This document shows positions 17,043 through 24,877 of a stretch of 37,894 nt of DNA, piece by piece. Position numbers and translations under genes: made by a program. Source of the DNA: Actinomadura sp. GC306 (GTDB taxonomy: Bacteria > Actinomycetota > Actinomycetes > Streptosporangiales > Streptosporangiaceae); assembly GCF_004348665.1 (NCBI RefSeq), contig NZ_SMKM01000029.1, forward strand, positions 1 to 37,894, read 5' to 3'. The notes beneath the pieces are model-generated. The model did not search any database, was not told the DNA's origin, and saw only the letters and a list, made by a program, of their open reading frames with translations. How positions within the stretch are numbered: the stretch's first letter is position 1; each line of letters begins with the position of its first letter.

Positions 17043-17909
17043 GTGAGCGACCAGTTCAGCAACCAGTTCAGGCTCAGCATCACCGAGGCGCTGAGCACGC
17101 AACTCTACGCCGCGCTTGACCGCTTGGAGCCGGCGCCACTCACACAGGAGAACCTCGACGCGCTTCCCGCGCAGGCTCAGAAACTCGGATTGCCGAGCAT
17201 GTCCGGCGTCTATCAACTCTTTCGCCAGGAACCCGGCAAGGAACGTGAACTCACCTATGTCGGGAAGGCCGATCAGCCGCTGCCCAAGCGCCTAGGGGAC
17301 CATCTATTCAAGCTCTCAGGCAGGGTCGGCATCTCTCTCGAAGAAATGTCATTCCGTTGCCTATTCGTCGAAGAGGATCTATCCGCCGTCTCCCCCGAAA
17401 AGATGCTGATCAAGCGTCACCTTAGGACCGGAAGAATCGTCTGGAACAATCGAGGATTCGGCATCAATGATCCCGGTCGAGAACGAGACACGACTAGAAA
17501 TAGAGAAAATCACTTTGACTTGGAATTCCCAATCGACCTTGATCTTAGAGTTGCAGGACTGACGCCAGGCCCTCAATCACTTCAGGGGGTACTCCAGGCC
17601 ATCAAGGATGGACTTCCATTTAACTTTCGATTTCAACAGCGTGTCGCAGAATTGCGCACCAAGACTGTCGTCGTCCCCGATGAGGAGATGACCGCAGACC
17701 AGGCGTTCCGGTTCGTCTCACAGCACATGCCCGAGGAGTGGCAGATAAGTGCGTTGGTGGGCTGGGCAATTATGTACAGAGATAATCAAAAGACGTATCC
17801 CAGCGCCTTCCGGTACTACCGCGCTGACGGCGTCGTCGAGCAAGTGCCGCAAACACGTAAGCCGGGTAAGGGCGAAGGTGAGGATGAGGTTGAAGGCGGC
17901 GATGAGTAA
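17043..17909 (+). CDS. Eco29kI-like GIY-YIG restriction endonuclease
   Basis: The protein is 288 aa. A GIY-YIG nuclease core is visible: MSGVYQLF (Tyr57), ELTYVGKA (Tyr72), RLGDHLFKL (Arg83 and His87), VSPEKMLIKRH (Glu119) and IVWNNRGFGINDPGRERD (Asn135/136). The R-x3-H spacing and the block ending in W-N-N...G-F-G-N-D-P-G closely follow Eco29kI, a type II enzyme that cuts CCGCGG. The protein is longer than Eco29kI (about 214 aa), with extra residues at both ends and an acidic tail. The start is GTG. The central part of the gene (about 17330-17680) is visibly AT-richer than its neighbours, a sign of horizontal origin. It diverges from the cognate-looking methyltransferase. Specificity is not proven. 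Confidence 0.85.
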   Translation: MSDQFSNQFRLSITEALSTQLYAALDRLEPAPLTQENLDALPAQAQKLGLPSMSGVYQLFRQEPGKERELTYVGKADQPLPKRLGDHLFKLSGRVGISLEEMSFRCLFVEEDLSAVSPEKMLIKRHLRTGRIVWNNRGFGINDPGRERDTTRNRENHFDLEFPIDLDLRVAGLTPGPQSLQGVLQAIKDGLPFNFRFQQRVAELRTKTVVVPDEEMTADQAFRFVSQHMPEEWQISALVGWAIMYRDNQKTYPSAFRYYRADGVVEQVPQTRKPGKGEGEDEVEGGDE

Positions 17910-17983
17910 CTTTTTAAGAGTTCAACCAAGCGACCGCGATAGCAGGTGGATCGTAAGGCGCACATCGATCGTCGTCCAGTCTA

Positions 17984-18028
17984 GCCATGCCATCTTCCGA
18001 CGGCTGCTCCTGCCTATATAGGCATGGC
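17984..18028. repeat. Nested inverted repeats between convergent genes
   Basis: GCCATGCC at 17984-17991 is the reverse complement of GGCATGGC at 18021-18028. Inside it, TGCCTATATAGGCA at 18011-18024 is a perfect 14-bp palindrome that shares part of the right arm. The site lies between the 3' ends of the endonuclease and drmB-like genes. It could be a bidirectional terminator without a T-run, or a protein-binding site. Confidence 0.6.
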
Positions 18029-18110
18029 TGGCGAAAATGGGTACCGCAACGATTTAAGCCCTGTTACTCCATGGTTCCGCGTTCGGGCAAGGATGAAGTT
18101 GGGGTGTCGA

Positions 18111-19859
18111 TCAAGCTGGCCGAGTCGCGGCTAGATAGCCTTGGGGGCCGAACAGGTGCCTCCTGTCGAGGAAGCGATTGAAGTGGTTGCAGGTAGGTTC
18201 ACCGAGGTGCAAGCACGCGTGGCAGGCTCCTCCGTTCCGGCCGCATGCGGGGTCCAGCGCGCAACGAGATTCGGCGGAGACGAGCGTATTGAGGAACTTG
18301 TCAAGGTCGTTTTCGAAGACGGCTTGAAGTCCACCTAGTACGAAATCGCCGCGGGTTGCCGCGAAGATGAAGAAGGTGCAGTGCCGGGGAACGAGATACT
18401 CACCCAGACCCTCGCGGTCGACGCCGGCGAAGACGGCGAGCTGCCTAATGGCACGGTGGGCGTATGAGTGGGTCAGCGTCAGGAGGTCCTCACCGAGTGA
18501 CCGAGGGCCTGGGCCGGATTCGGTAAAACGATTCGGGATGTTGGCCCGAGCGATAGCCGTGCGGGTGGCTCGCTCGCCGTCGGCCGCAGGGAGTTGGTGT
18601 CCCCTGTGGATTAGCCAGTCATAGACGCGGACCGGGTCGAGTTGGAACATCAAGGCTTCGGCCTTTTGCAGGTCAGCGTAGACCCGGTAGCTGTTGCCCT
18701 TGCCGTGGAAGCGGCTCAGGCGGGCTTCGCCTGGGGCTAGCCCGCCACGGGTGAAGCCGTAGACCGCTTTGAGGACGGGAAACCGGTCGACCAGGTCGAC
18801 GTTGGAGAACCCGGCCCTCTGCACGGACGCGGGATAGTCTCGCTCGAAGAGGCTCCGTGCCTCGTCGGTGATATTGCCAGTGACAAGGTCGGGGACTCTG
18901 ATCCGGGACTCACTTGTCGCGAGTGCGATATCGACGGCGTCCCGCTCGGCGGCCTCGATCACGGGACCAGCCGCGTCCGTCAAGTGCCCGAGGTCATCCT
19001 CATCGGCGAGTTCTCCAGCCGCCTTCGCGTGCGCCGCCAGTTGCTCCGCGAGTTCGCGAGAGAAGTTCTTGGCCAGCAACTCCTCAACGAAGGACGAGCC
19101 CGTTGTGCGCTGAATGTCTGGTGTCCCCTCGAAACCGCCGAGAGCCCAGGCTAGTGCTCGTCGTTGGCCACCGCCAGCGGTCAGTCTTCGCATCTGCTCC
19201 ATGCTCGCCGGGTTGATGAGGACGAAAGTCTGGGGAGAGTAGACGCTGGTCGCGCGGTGCACGTTGTAGGTGAGGAGTTTGGCGCCACGTCGATCGGAGT
19301 ATTGACGACCGCACGGACACACGCGACTCCCGAGCCCGCGCTGCAGGACCTGGTCGCATTGGGGGCAGTCGAAGACGATCCGCGCCGCTTCGATGCTTGA
19401 CTGATGGCGCATTCGTGTCTCGTGATGGACTGGGCAACGTGGAATGAGTGGTGCTTCAAGGCGACCGCATTCGTGGTAGCCCACGAAATGCAATTGCTGC
19501 CAGTTGTCGTGGCCGCCGCCGCATTTTTTCGGGCTGCCGGTCTCTACGCGTCGGCAGGTTCTGCAGACCCAGACTTCGGGGAATCGTTCGACCCGGACTC
19601 CCTGATGCCGGTTGACGCTCACGACTTCGATGGACGCCCGTGAATAGAGCGATTTGACCACGCTCGGGTCGAGACCGCCGGCACCTGCCGCCCAGCCCTC
19701 CATCTCCTCGATCAGTCGCCGTCGGATGAGGCTGTCCTCGACGTCGAGGGTGATCGGATCCTTCCACTCGACCGACTTCCAGACACCACGCCGGAGGTCA
19801 CCCGTTTGTTCGGGGAGGAACCCATAGAGAATCTGCGTTCCGCTGCGCTGGTCTTTCAT
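18111..19859 (-). CDS. DrmB-like protein (DUF1998)
   Basis: The protein is 582 aa. Cys clusters suggest several zinc ribbons: VCRTCRR (99-102) with KKCGGGH, RCPVHH (142), FDCPQCDQ (165-168) and RVCPCG (181-183). The C-terminal third has SYAHRAIRQLAVFAGVD, then VLGGLQAVFEND, and ends with the Cys-rich DUF1998 signature CALDPACGRNGGACHACL followed by CNHFNRFLDR. DrmB proteins of DISARM carry DUF1998 and work with the helicase DrmA to recognise invading DNA. It is encoded 14 bp after the helicase, with GGAG ahead of the ATG. The N-terminus does not show the motif I would expect in typical DrmB (SQL..T.GPGA), so it is a divergent member. Confidence 0.82.
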   Translation of the reverse strand: MKDQRSGTQILYGFLPEQTGDLRRGVWKSVEWKDPITLDVEDSLIRRRLIEEMEGWAAGAGGLDPSVVKSLYSRASIEVVSVNRHQGVRVERFPEVWVCRTCRRVETGSPKKCGGGHDNWQQLHFVGYHECGRLEAPLIPRCPVHHETRMRHQSSIEAARIVFDCPQCDQVLQRGLGSRVCPCGRQYSDRRGAKLLTYNVHRATSVYSPQTFVLINPASMEQMRRLTAGGGQRRALAWALGGFEGTPDIQRTTGSSFVEELLAKNFSRELAEQLAAHAKAAGELADEDDLGHLTDAAGPVIEAAERDAVDIALATSESRIRVPDLVTGNITDEARSLFERDYPASVQRAGFSNVDLVDRFPVLKAVYGFTRGGLAPGEARLSRFHGKGNSYRVYADLQKAEALMFQLDPVRVYDWLIHRGHQLPAADGERATRTAIARANIPNRFTESGPGPRSLGEDLLTLTHSYAHRAIRQLAVFAGVDREGLGEYLVPRHCTFFIFAATRGDFVLGGLQAVFENDLDKFLNTLVSAESRCALDPACGRNGGACHACLHLGEPTCNHFNRFLDRRHLFGPQGYLAATRPA

Positions 19860-19873
19860 GGGAGTCTCCGGTG

Positions 19874-22800
19874 TTAGTCGTCGCTGACGGGGACCTGGGT
19901 TTCGACATCGCGAAGCGAGAGCATGGGCCGGCGGTCGCGATCGAAGAGCTCGTTCGGGAATCTCGCTCCGAAGCCGGTGTCCTCAAGCCGCGCGAAATAG
20001 GCCTCCAGCTGTTCCATGACGTCGTTGAAGGCCAGATGCTTGGCTTCATCGATGCCCAGGGCTGCCGCGCATGCCCGTGCCTCCTCCTCGGCTCCAACTC
20101 CGATGGTGGCGAAGTATCTGCGGAGCAGATCGACGGTTGTCAGGCGCTTACCGGAAGATTTCGGTTCGTGGACGAACAGGCGACGTGATTCGATCGCCGC
20201 AGGTGTTGTCAACTCCAGGACGCGTCGGCTCGATCGGGTCACGGGTATCGGTTCGACGAATCGGTCGCCTTGCTGGACGAAGGGCTCAAAGTGAGAGAAC
20301 ACCGTGGCATCCCGCTCTCGCCCGATCTTATGAATGACATAGATGAGGCCCGGGTGGGCACGACCGACACGTGCGGTGGCCTGGATGAACTCGGCCGTCG
20401 TCAGCGGCACACCCAGCACGGTCATGATGTTCAGGCGGTTGACGTCGACGCCGTGGGACATCATGGAGGACGCCGTGACGACATGGATGCGCTCGTCGAA
20501 CTCGGCCTCGGGTTGCTCAAGTCGTTCGAGCGCCTCCCGGACCTGCTCGAACTGAGTCTGTCCGGTCAATGACACGACATTCAGCGGAGCGACTGGTACT
20601 TGGGTACCGGTGGAACGCAGCGCGGCCTCGACGTCGCGGACGGTGTTCCCATAGATGACGTCGGTGCCATACAAGTCCAGCAGAAAGTCCGAGAACTTTG
20701 AATCGACTCCAACTTCGGCGCACACCTCTTCTGGTTGCTCGCGCAGACGCCGGACGGACTGCTGAAGGATCGTCAGCGTGCGGTCGTTGACCCACTCAAG
20801 CGTCACTCCGCGAGGCCATACGGCGACGAACCTGCGCAGCAGATGGTCAGTCTCCCGGCTCCAGAACGACTCACGCGCCGATGGGCCGGGCACAGGGAAC
20901 ACACGTCCTGGCCTCTGGTAGAGGACGTCGACCTGCCGGTTGTAGCCGGTCAGTGTCGCCGACGACGCGATGATCTTTGGTCGAGTTCCGGTGAGTTGCT
21001 CTTGGAGCGAGTCCATGAGCGACTCGTAATGGGAGTCGACAGCGCCCAACGAGTCACGAAGCAGGTGGAGTTCGTCCTGGAGCCGGAAGGACGGTGCGAA
21101 ATCAGGGCGCTCACCGTCCTTGATCCGCTCGACGTCGGCTTTGCAGCCCGGAACCAGGCAGCCATTGGGCCGAGTACTCCGCAGAGCGTAGGTGTAGCCG
21201 TGCATCGACCGTGTGCACTTGCCAGCGGGGCCTTCGAGGAAGCCCCGCATGTTGGCCTGCATGGCGATGAGCGACGCCTTGTCCAAAGTGCCGATCACCA
21301 CTGTTGGCAGGAAGCGATATATCTCCTGGTCGACGATGTAGAACGGCAGGGGCTCGCCGTCGCTGGGGCAGTCGCCGTCGCGGCAGAGATGCCGAAGCGT
21401 CCAGTTCCTGCGGTCGAACTTGGTGTAGACGCCCTTCGTGCCACAGAACGGACACGACGTCAGGATGAGGTATCGCGCCGGCATGGCATCGTCCTCGACG
21501 TCGATCGGGTTGAAGTCCGTTGGCTCGATGGGGATGGCGTTCGGGGTGGCGTTCGCCCCCACGAAGTAGCCTAGGGAGATCGGCGCCCCAGCGACCTTGT
21601 GATCTCGGCGGATGAGTTCGGCCGCCCCCAGGGCGTCGGCGAAGCGTTGGGTCTGCTGGAGCGACAGCATCCGCAGGGGGAACCGGCTCCAGGCGGTGAT
21701 ACCCGACCTCTTGCCCCGCAACCGATCGTAGAAAGCGGCGAGAACAAGAAGCGCCAAGTAGGTTTCAGTCTTGCCGCCACCGGTGGTGAACCAGACAGTC
21801 TCGACATGATTCCAGTCGGTGCCCGCCTTGACGAAGCTGGGCAGGACGGAAAGGACGAAGCCGATCTGGAACGGTCGCCACTGGTTGTACTTGGCACGTG
21901 AGGCTCGTGCCATGGCGAGATTCATCAATGAGAACGCGTACCGAAGACGTTTGTCCCGCTTAAGGGCAGCCAGTCCTCGGTTGAGTCGGTCAAGCTCGTC
22001 ACGGTAGTCGCCCGCAGCCTGCCGCGCTTGCGCGACCATCCCTGGCTGCCATCCCTCGTCGCGGGCACGACGAGCCAGCTGGGCGTCCGACCAGTGATCC
22101 TCTCCCCAGGCCTGGTACGCCTGGAGCAGATCGGTGAGACGAGCCACCGGATCGGAGGCAAGCGCCTCGAAGGTCAGATCGAGGACCGCCGGATCGGTAC
22201 CGCCAAAGTTGTACTCTGGCCGCTTCCGATCGACTACCACGGTGTCGGTGGTCACGAGCTTGCCGCCGGGGCGCAGGGCAACGCCACAGTTGATCCCGAT
22301 GGCTGGCAGACGCCGGTCGTATCGGAAGCTGTCGGGCAGGGACTCCAGCTCGAACGGCACGGCCTGTAGTCCGGTGATCTCCAGCTCCACCTCGAACAGG
22401 TGGCGCTCGCCTCGCTTGCGCACGTCGTCGGGCGTGACGTTGACCAGCTCGATGACCAGTTCGGGCGTTCCGCGCCATGACTCATCGGTCACTCGCAGTT
22501 CGGCGACCACACCAGGGGCCCCGACCGCATCGAAGGCATCCGCGACGGCCGTACCGCCGAAGGCTCGGTTCTCATCGCCGGGTCGCACGTCGACGGGAAC
22601 GCTGATCTGGATCCCGTCGGTCTTCTGCCATTTGTCATCGCCGAACTGATTCCAGGCGACGGCCTTGATCGTAGCGGTGAATGACCAGGCGCTGTCGGCC
22701 ATCGGCCGCGCGCGCATTCCGATCGCGCACGGATCCATGCGGCGCTCACGCTTCACCGACTTGGCGGCGTCAGTCTCCGGGGCGAGTCGACCGAGCCAGA

Positions 22801-22912
22801 AGACACCGGCCGGGTTGGCGTCGAGCACGGTCCGCCCATCGCCGCGGCCTTCGGCCGTCACCCGGTCGTTCAGCCAAGCGACGAACCGTTCGGCCGCCTC
22901 ATGCGACTCCAT
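19874..22912 (-). CDS. DrmA-like superfamily 2 helicase
   Basis: The protein is 1012 aa. Helicase motifs are complete: motif I TGGGKTE (377-383), motif II DELH (613-616), motif III SAT (651-653), MSHGVDV in motif V (818-824) and motif VI QATARVGRAHPG (844-855). A Cys-rich insertion (SCPFCGTKG ... HLCRDGDCPS, about 486-517) between motifs I and II probably binds zinc. The N-terminal 370 residues, including VFWLGRLAP (37-45), match the general build of DISARM DrmA. The gene overlaps the sigma-factor gene by 14 bp and has GGAGGG five bases before its ATG, indicating translational coupling. Paired with the DUF1998 protein it should form a DNA-translocating sensor complex. DrmA is the preferred reading; a Druantia-type or other DUF1998-linked helicase cannot be excluded by eye. 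Confidence 0.83.
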   Translation of the reverse strand: MESHEAAERFVAWLNDRVTAEGRGDGRTVLDANPAGVFWLGRLAPETDAAKSVKRERRMDPCAIGMRARPMADSAWSFTATIKAVAWNQFGDDKWQKTDGIQISVPVDVRPGDENRAFGGTAVADAFDAVGAPGVVAELRVTDESWRGTPELVIELVNVTPDDVRKRGERHLFEVELEITGLQAVPFELESLPDSFRYDRRLPAIGINCGVALRPGGKLVTTDTVVVDRKRPEYNFGGTDPAVLDLTFEALASDPVARLTDLLQAYQAWGEDHWSDAQLARRARDEGWQPGMVAQARQAAGDYRDELDRLNRGLAALKRDKRLRYAFSLMNLAMARASRAKYNQWRPFQIGFVLSVLPSFVKAGTDWNHVETVWFTTGGGKTETYLALLVLAAFYDRLRGKRSGITAWSRFPLRMLSLQQTQRFADALGAAELIRRDHKVAGAPISLGYFVGANATPNAIPIEPTDFNPIDVEDDAMPARYLILTSCPFCGTKGVYTKFDRRNWTLRHLCRDGDCPSDGEPLPFYIVDQEIYRFLPTVVIGTLDKASLIAMQANMRGFLEGPAGKCTRSMHGYTYALRSTRPNGCLVPGCKADVERIKDGERPDFAPSFRLQDELHLLRDSLGAVDSHYESLMDSLQEQLTGTRPKIIASSATLTGYNRQVDVLYQRPGRVFPVPGPSARESFWSRETDHLLRRFVAVWPRGVTLEWVNDRTLTILQQSVRRLREQPEEVCAEVGVDSKFSDFLLDLYGTDVIYGNTVRDVEAALRSTGTQVPVAPLNVVSLTGQTQFEQVREALERLEQPEAEFDERIHVVTASSMMSHGVDVNRLNIMTVLGVPLTTAEFIQATARVGRAHPGLIYVIHKIGRERDATVFSHFEPFVQQGDRFVEPIPVTRSSRRVLELTTPAAIESRRLFVHEPKSSGKRLTTVDLLRRYFATIGVGAEEEARACAAALGIDEAKHLAFNDVMEQLEAYFARLEDTGFGARFPNELFDRDRRPMLSLRDVETQVPVSDD

Positions 22913-24092
22913 GGCGGCCCTCCAAGTAGTCGTGAACTAGGGTGGCGACGATGGCGTCCTCCCGGATGATCGTAAAGATGCGCTTCTCAAGTTGACGAAC
23001 GCGTTCCCTGGTGATCTTGAACTCGCGACCGAGATCCTCCAGGGTCATCTGCTCATGGCCGTGGAGCCCAGCGCGCCCTTCGAGGATCCGCGTGAACCTC
23101 GGGTCGTAGTTCTTGGCGATCTCCTCGATGCGCTTCTCGATCGCATGGAGCACCGCAGTGTCGAGAACCTCGTCCTCCACTGATGGCCCCACCTGATGCA
23201 AGACCAGCGAGCCCAGAGTGGAGCCATCTGGATCGTCGGAGACAACGGCGTCGAGATGCACGAGAGGTGAGGCGAACTCGATGATCGCCTTGAGGGTCCC
23301 CGGATCCTTTCCCAAGGCCTGGGCGATCTCCTCCAAGCTCGGCAGTCGACCGTTACGGGTTTCGAAGTCTCCGCGGTAGCGGACAACCTGCCGCCACTGC
23401 TCCCAGACATGCACGGGCAGCCTTACCGACGTGCTCGTGTCCGCTATGGCTCGTGAGATCGACTGCCTGATCCACCAGGTGGCGTAGGTGGAGAACTTAT
23501 AGCCTAGGTTGGGGTCGAACTTCTCCGCGGCCCGATTCAGTCCCCGCATCCCTTCCTGCGTGAGATCGTCAAGCTCCAATTCGCCGCTCTGGGGTATGAA
23601 GCCCTTGGCTATATCGAAGACGAGCCGACAGTTATTGACGACCATGGTGTGTCTCGCGAGATCACCGTCGTTGGCCAGCGACCTCAGCTCGGCGGAATCC
23701 TCACCGCGAGCGAGAGCCTCTTTAGCCTGGAGTCCGATCTGAATGCGACGCCCGAGCGCGACCTCTTGATCGGCATTCATGATCCGGTGCTTGCCGAGCT
23801 TCCCTGGCATCGTGTACCGCATCTCGAAAGCCGACTCTCCGTCGACACTTGCCGCGCCTGACTGGGCAGGTGAAAGCCCGGAAGGCGCTCCTTCCGAGCC
23901 GACCGTCAGCTGCGCTGACTCCTCCAGAGCGCTTGCGTCGAGTAGCAGACCAAGGAGCTGCGCCGCCTCCTCGGCGCTAAGCCCACGTCGGCTGGCGACC
24001 GTGACGACATGAGTACGCGTTAAAGGCCCGACGCGCTCGACATCCTCCAGCAACGCCGAGTAGGCGCGCTCGACCAACTCATTGACTTTCAT
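22899..24092 (-). CDS. Sigma-70 family factor heading defence operon
   Basis: The protein is about 397 aa. Region 2 is clear (about 145-215: LVFDIAKGFIPQSGELELDDLTQEG and FSTYATWWIRQSISRAI), followed by region 3 (225-300, with LPSLEEIAQALGKDPGTL) and region 4 with its helix-turn-helix (349-375, TLEDLGREFKITRERVRQLEKR). It is therefore RpoD/SigB-like with regions 2-4, not an ECF factor. Residues 1-60 (NELVERAYSALLEDVERVG...SAEEAAQLLGLLLD) form a helical N-terminal domain reminiscent of region 1.1. The start is the ATG at 24090-24092 with GGGAGGA eight bases upstream; the longer open frame lacks this support. It is the first gene of the operon with the DrmA/DrmB-like genes, overlapping drmA. 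It may direct transcription of this island or sense infection. Confidence 0.9.
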   Translation of the reverse strand: MKVNELVERAYSALLEDVERVGPLTRTHVVTVASRRGLSAEEAAQLLGLLLDASALEESAQLTVGSEGAPSGLSPAQSGAASVDGESAFEMRYTMPGKLGKHRIMNADQEVALGRRIQIGLQAKEALARGEDSAELRSLANDGDLARHTMVVNNCRLVFDIAKGFIPQSGELELDDLTQEGMRGLNRAAEKFDPNLGYKFSTYATWWIRQSISRAIADTSTSVRLPVHVWEQWRQVVRYRGDFETRNGRLPSLEEIAQALGKDPGTLKAIIEFASPLVHLDAVVSDDPDGSTLGSLVLHQVGPSVEDEVLDTAVLHAIEKRIEEIAKNYDPRFTRILEGRAGLHGHEQMTLEDLGREFKITRERVRQLEKRIFTIIREDAIVATLVHDYLEGRHGVA

Positions 24093-24176
24093 CGTGAGTT
24101 TCCTCCCGCAACCCACAAGGCCGGCTTTTCCGGCTCGCCGCAGTCCGCACCGCGACATCCCCTGAACAGGAAACGC

Positions 24177-24206
24177 ACAATATTCCCGGAAGGAACGACA
24201 GGTCAA
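24177..24206 (-). promoter_or_regulatory. Promoter of sigma-drmA-drmB operon
   Basis: On the minus strand TTGACC (24201-24206) and TATTGT (24177-24182) are separated by exactly 18 bases, giving a near-consensus housekeeping-type promoter. It lies about 85 bp upstream of the sigma-factor start, which has a good ribosome-binding sequence. It looks readable by the housekeeping sigma factor, so basal expression of the operon need not depend on its own sigma. Confidence 0.6.
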
Positions 24207-24829
24207 GGGAATATGGGGCAAGAATGCGAAGAGTGTGTCCTGGGCTCCCTGAAAAAGTCATGGAAGGCGCTTGTGTACGATTCGTTGACGAGCCATTTTG
24301 GGGCTTGATAGGCTCAGGCGTGAGCGAGGAGATATGCTTGGTGTTGGCATCTGCAGTTAGCGCGAAGCTGTAGCCTTGGTTGCTCGGGAATCGAATTTCA
24401 CTCTACGTGCACGACACGCATCCGATGTCCGGTTAGTCATGTTGTGACCGAAAGAGGTCACTGTGCGTCGGTTGAGCAGTGCATCCCGCTCACCTGCTGG
24501 GATCAGTAGTGGCCAGAATGGGCCTCGCCGTCTGGGGAGATCTTCGCCCCTCAGAGCGGATAGCGCGCGGGCGTTTCGTCGGGGCCTGCGACGACGGCCC
24601 GTAGGCATCTGCCGCGCGTACGGGCGGGGTGCTGCGACGCGAGGGCTTCGGTGGCTATCCCCCACCGTGATGCGGTAGACGCCGCTGATCGCTGCGTTGG
24701 GCATATGCAAGTGGTTGTGACCACCGCCGAAATGGACACTGGTGAACGTTCGCACACGGTCGCTGGTCCGCTTCGGATGCGGCGAGCAGGCGGCTGTTTG
24801 CGTGGCGCCACGGCGCCCGCGATCATCCG
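24207..24829. other. Intergenic, mostly featureless
   Basis: No gene with convincing codon use was found. A perfect six-base stem, GTGACC-GAAAGA-GGTCAC, lies at 24444-24461. A possible plus-strand promoter (TTGACG at 24285-24290 and TAGGCT at 24309-24314, 18 bases apart) leads into a 17-codon frame starting GTG at 24319 that soon stops. The stretch could be decayed sequence at the edge of the island. Confidence 0.4.
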
Positions 24830-24855
24830 ATCGGGAAGCGGGATGGGATTGTTAG
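24830..24855. repeat. Direct repeat, left copy (candidate att site)
   Basis: ATCGGGAAGCGGGATGGGAT followed by TG and TTAG. The same 20 bases recur at 37857-37876, followed by GC and TTAG, so 24 of 26 positions match. This copy is 22 bp downstream of the serine recombinase remnant's stop codon, a position where an attachment site would not be surprising. Confidence 0.65.
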
Positions 24856-24877
24856 TTGGCAGCGGTGGGTGGTGGGG

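Noticed and set aside
16782-17216. Longer start for the C5 methyltransferase (568 aa)
   Set aside because: It would run through the divergent promoter region and into the endonuclease gene; motif I lies at a normal distance from the ATG at 16781.
24093-24221. Longer start for the sigma factor (440 aa)
   Set aside because: It would begin inside the leader downstream of the promoter and lacks a ribosome-binding sequence, while the ATG at 24092 has GGGAGGA eight bases upstream.
24444-24461. Six-base hairpin GTGACC/GGTCAC as a terminator
   Set aside because: No T-run follows on either strand, the stem is short, and no gene ends nearby.
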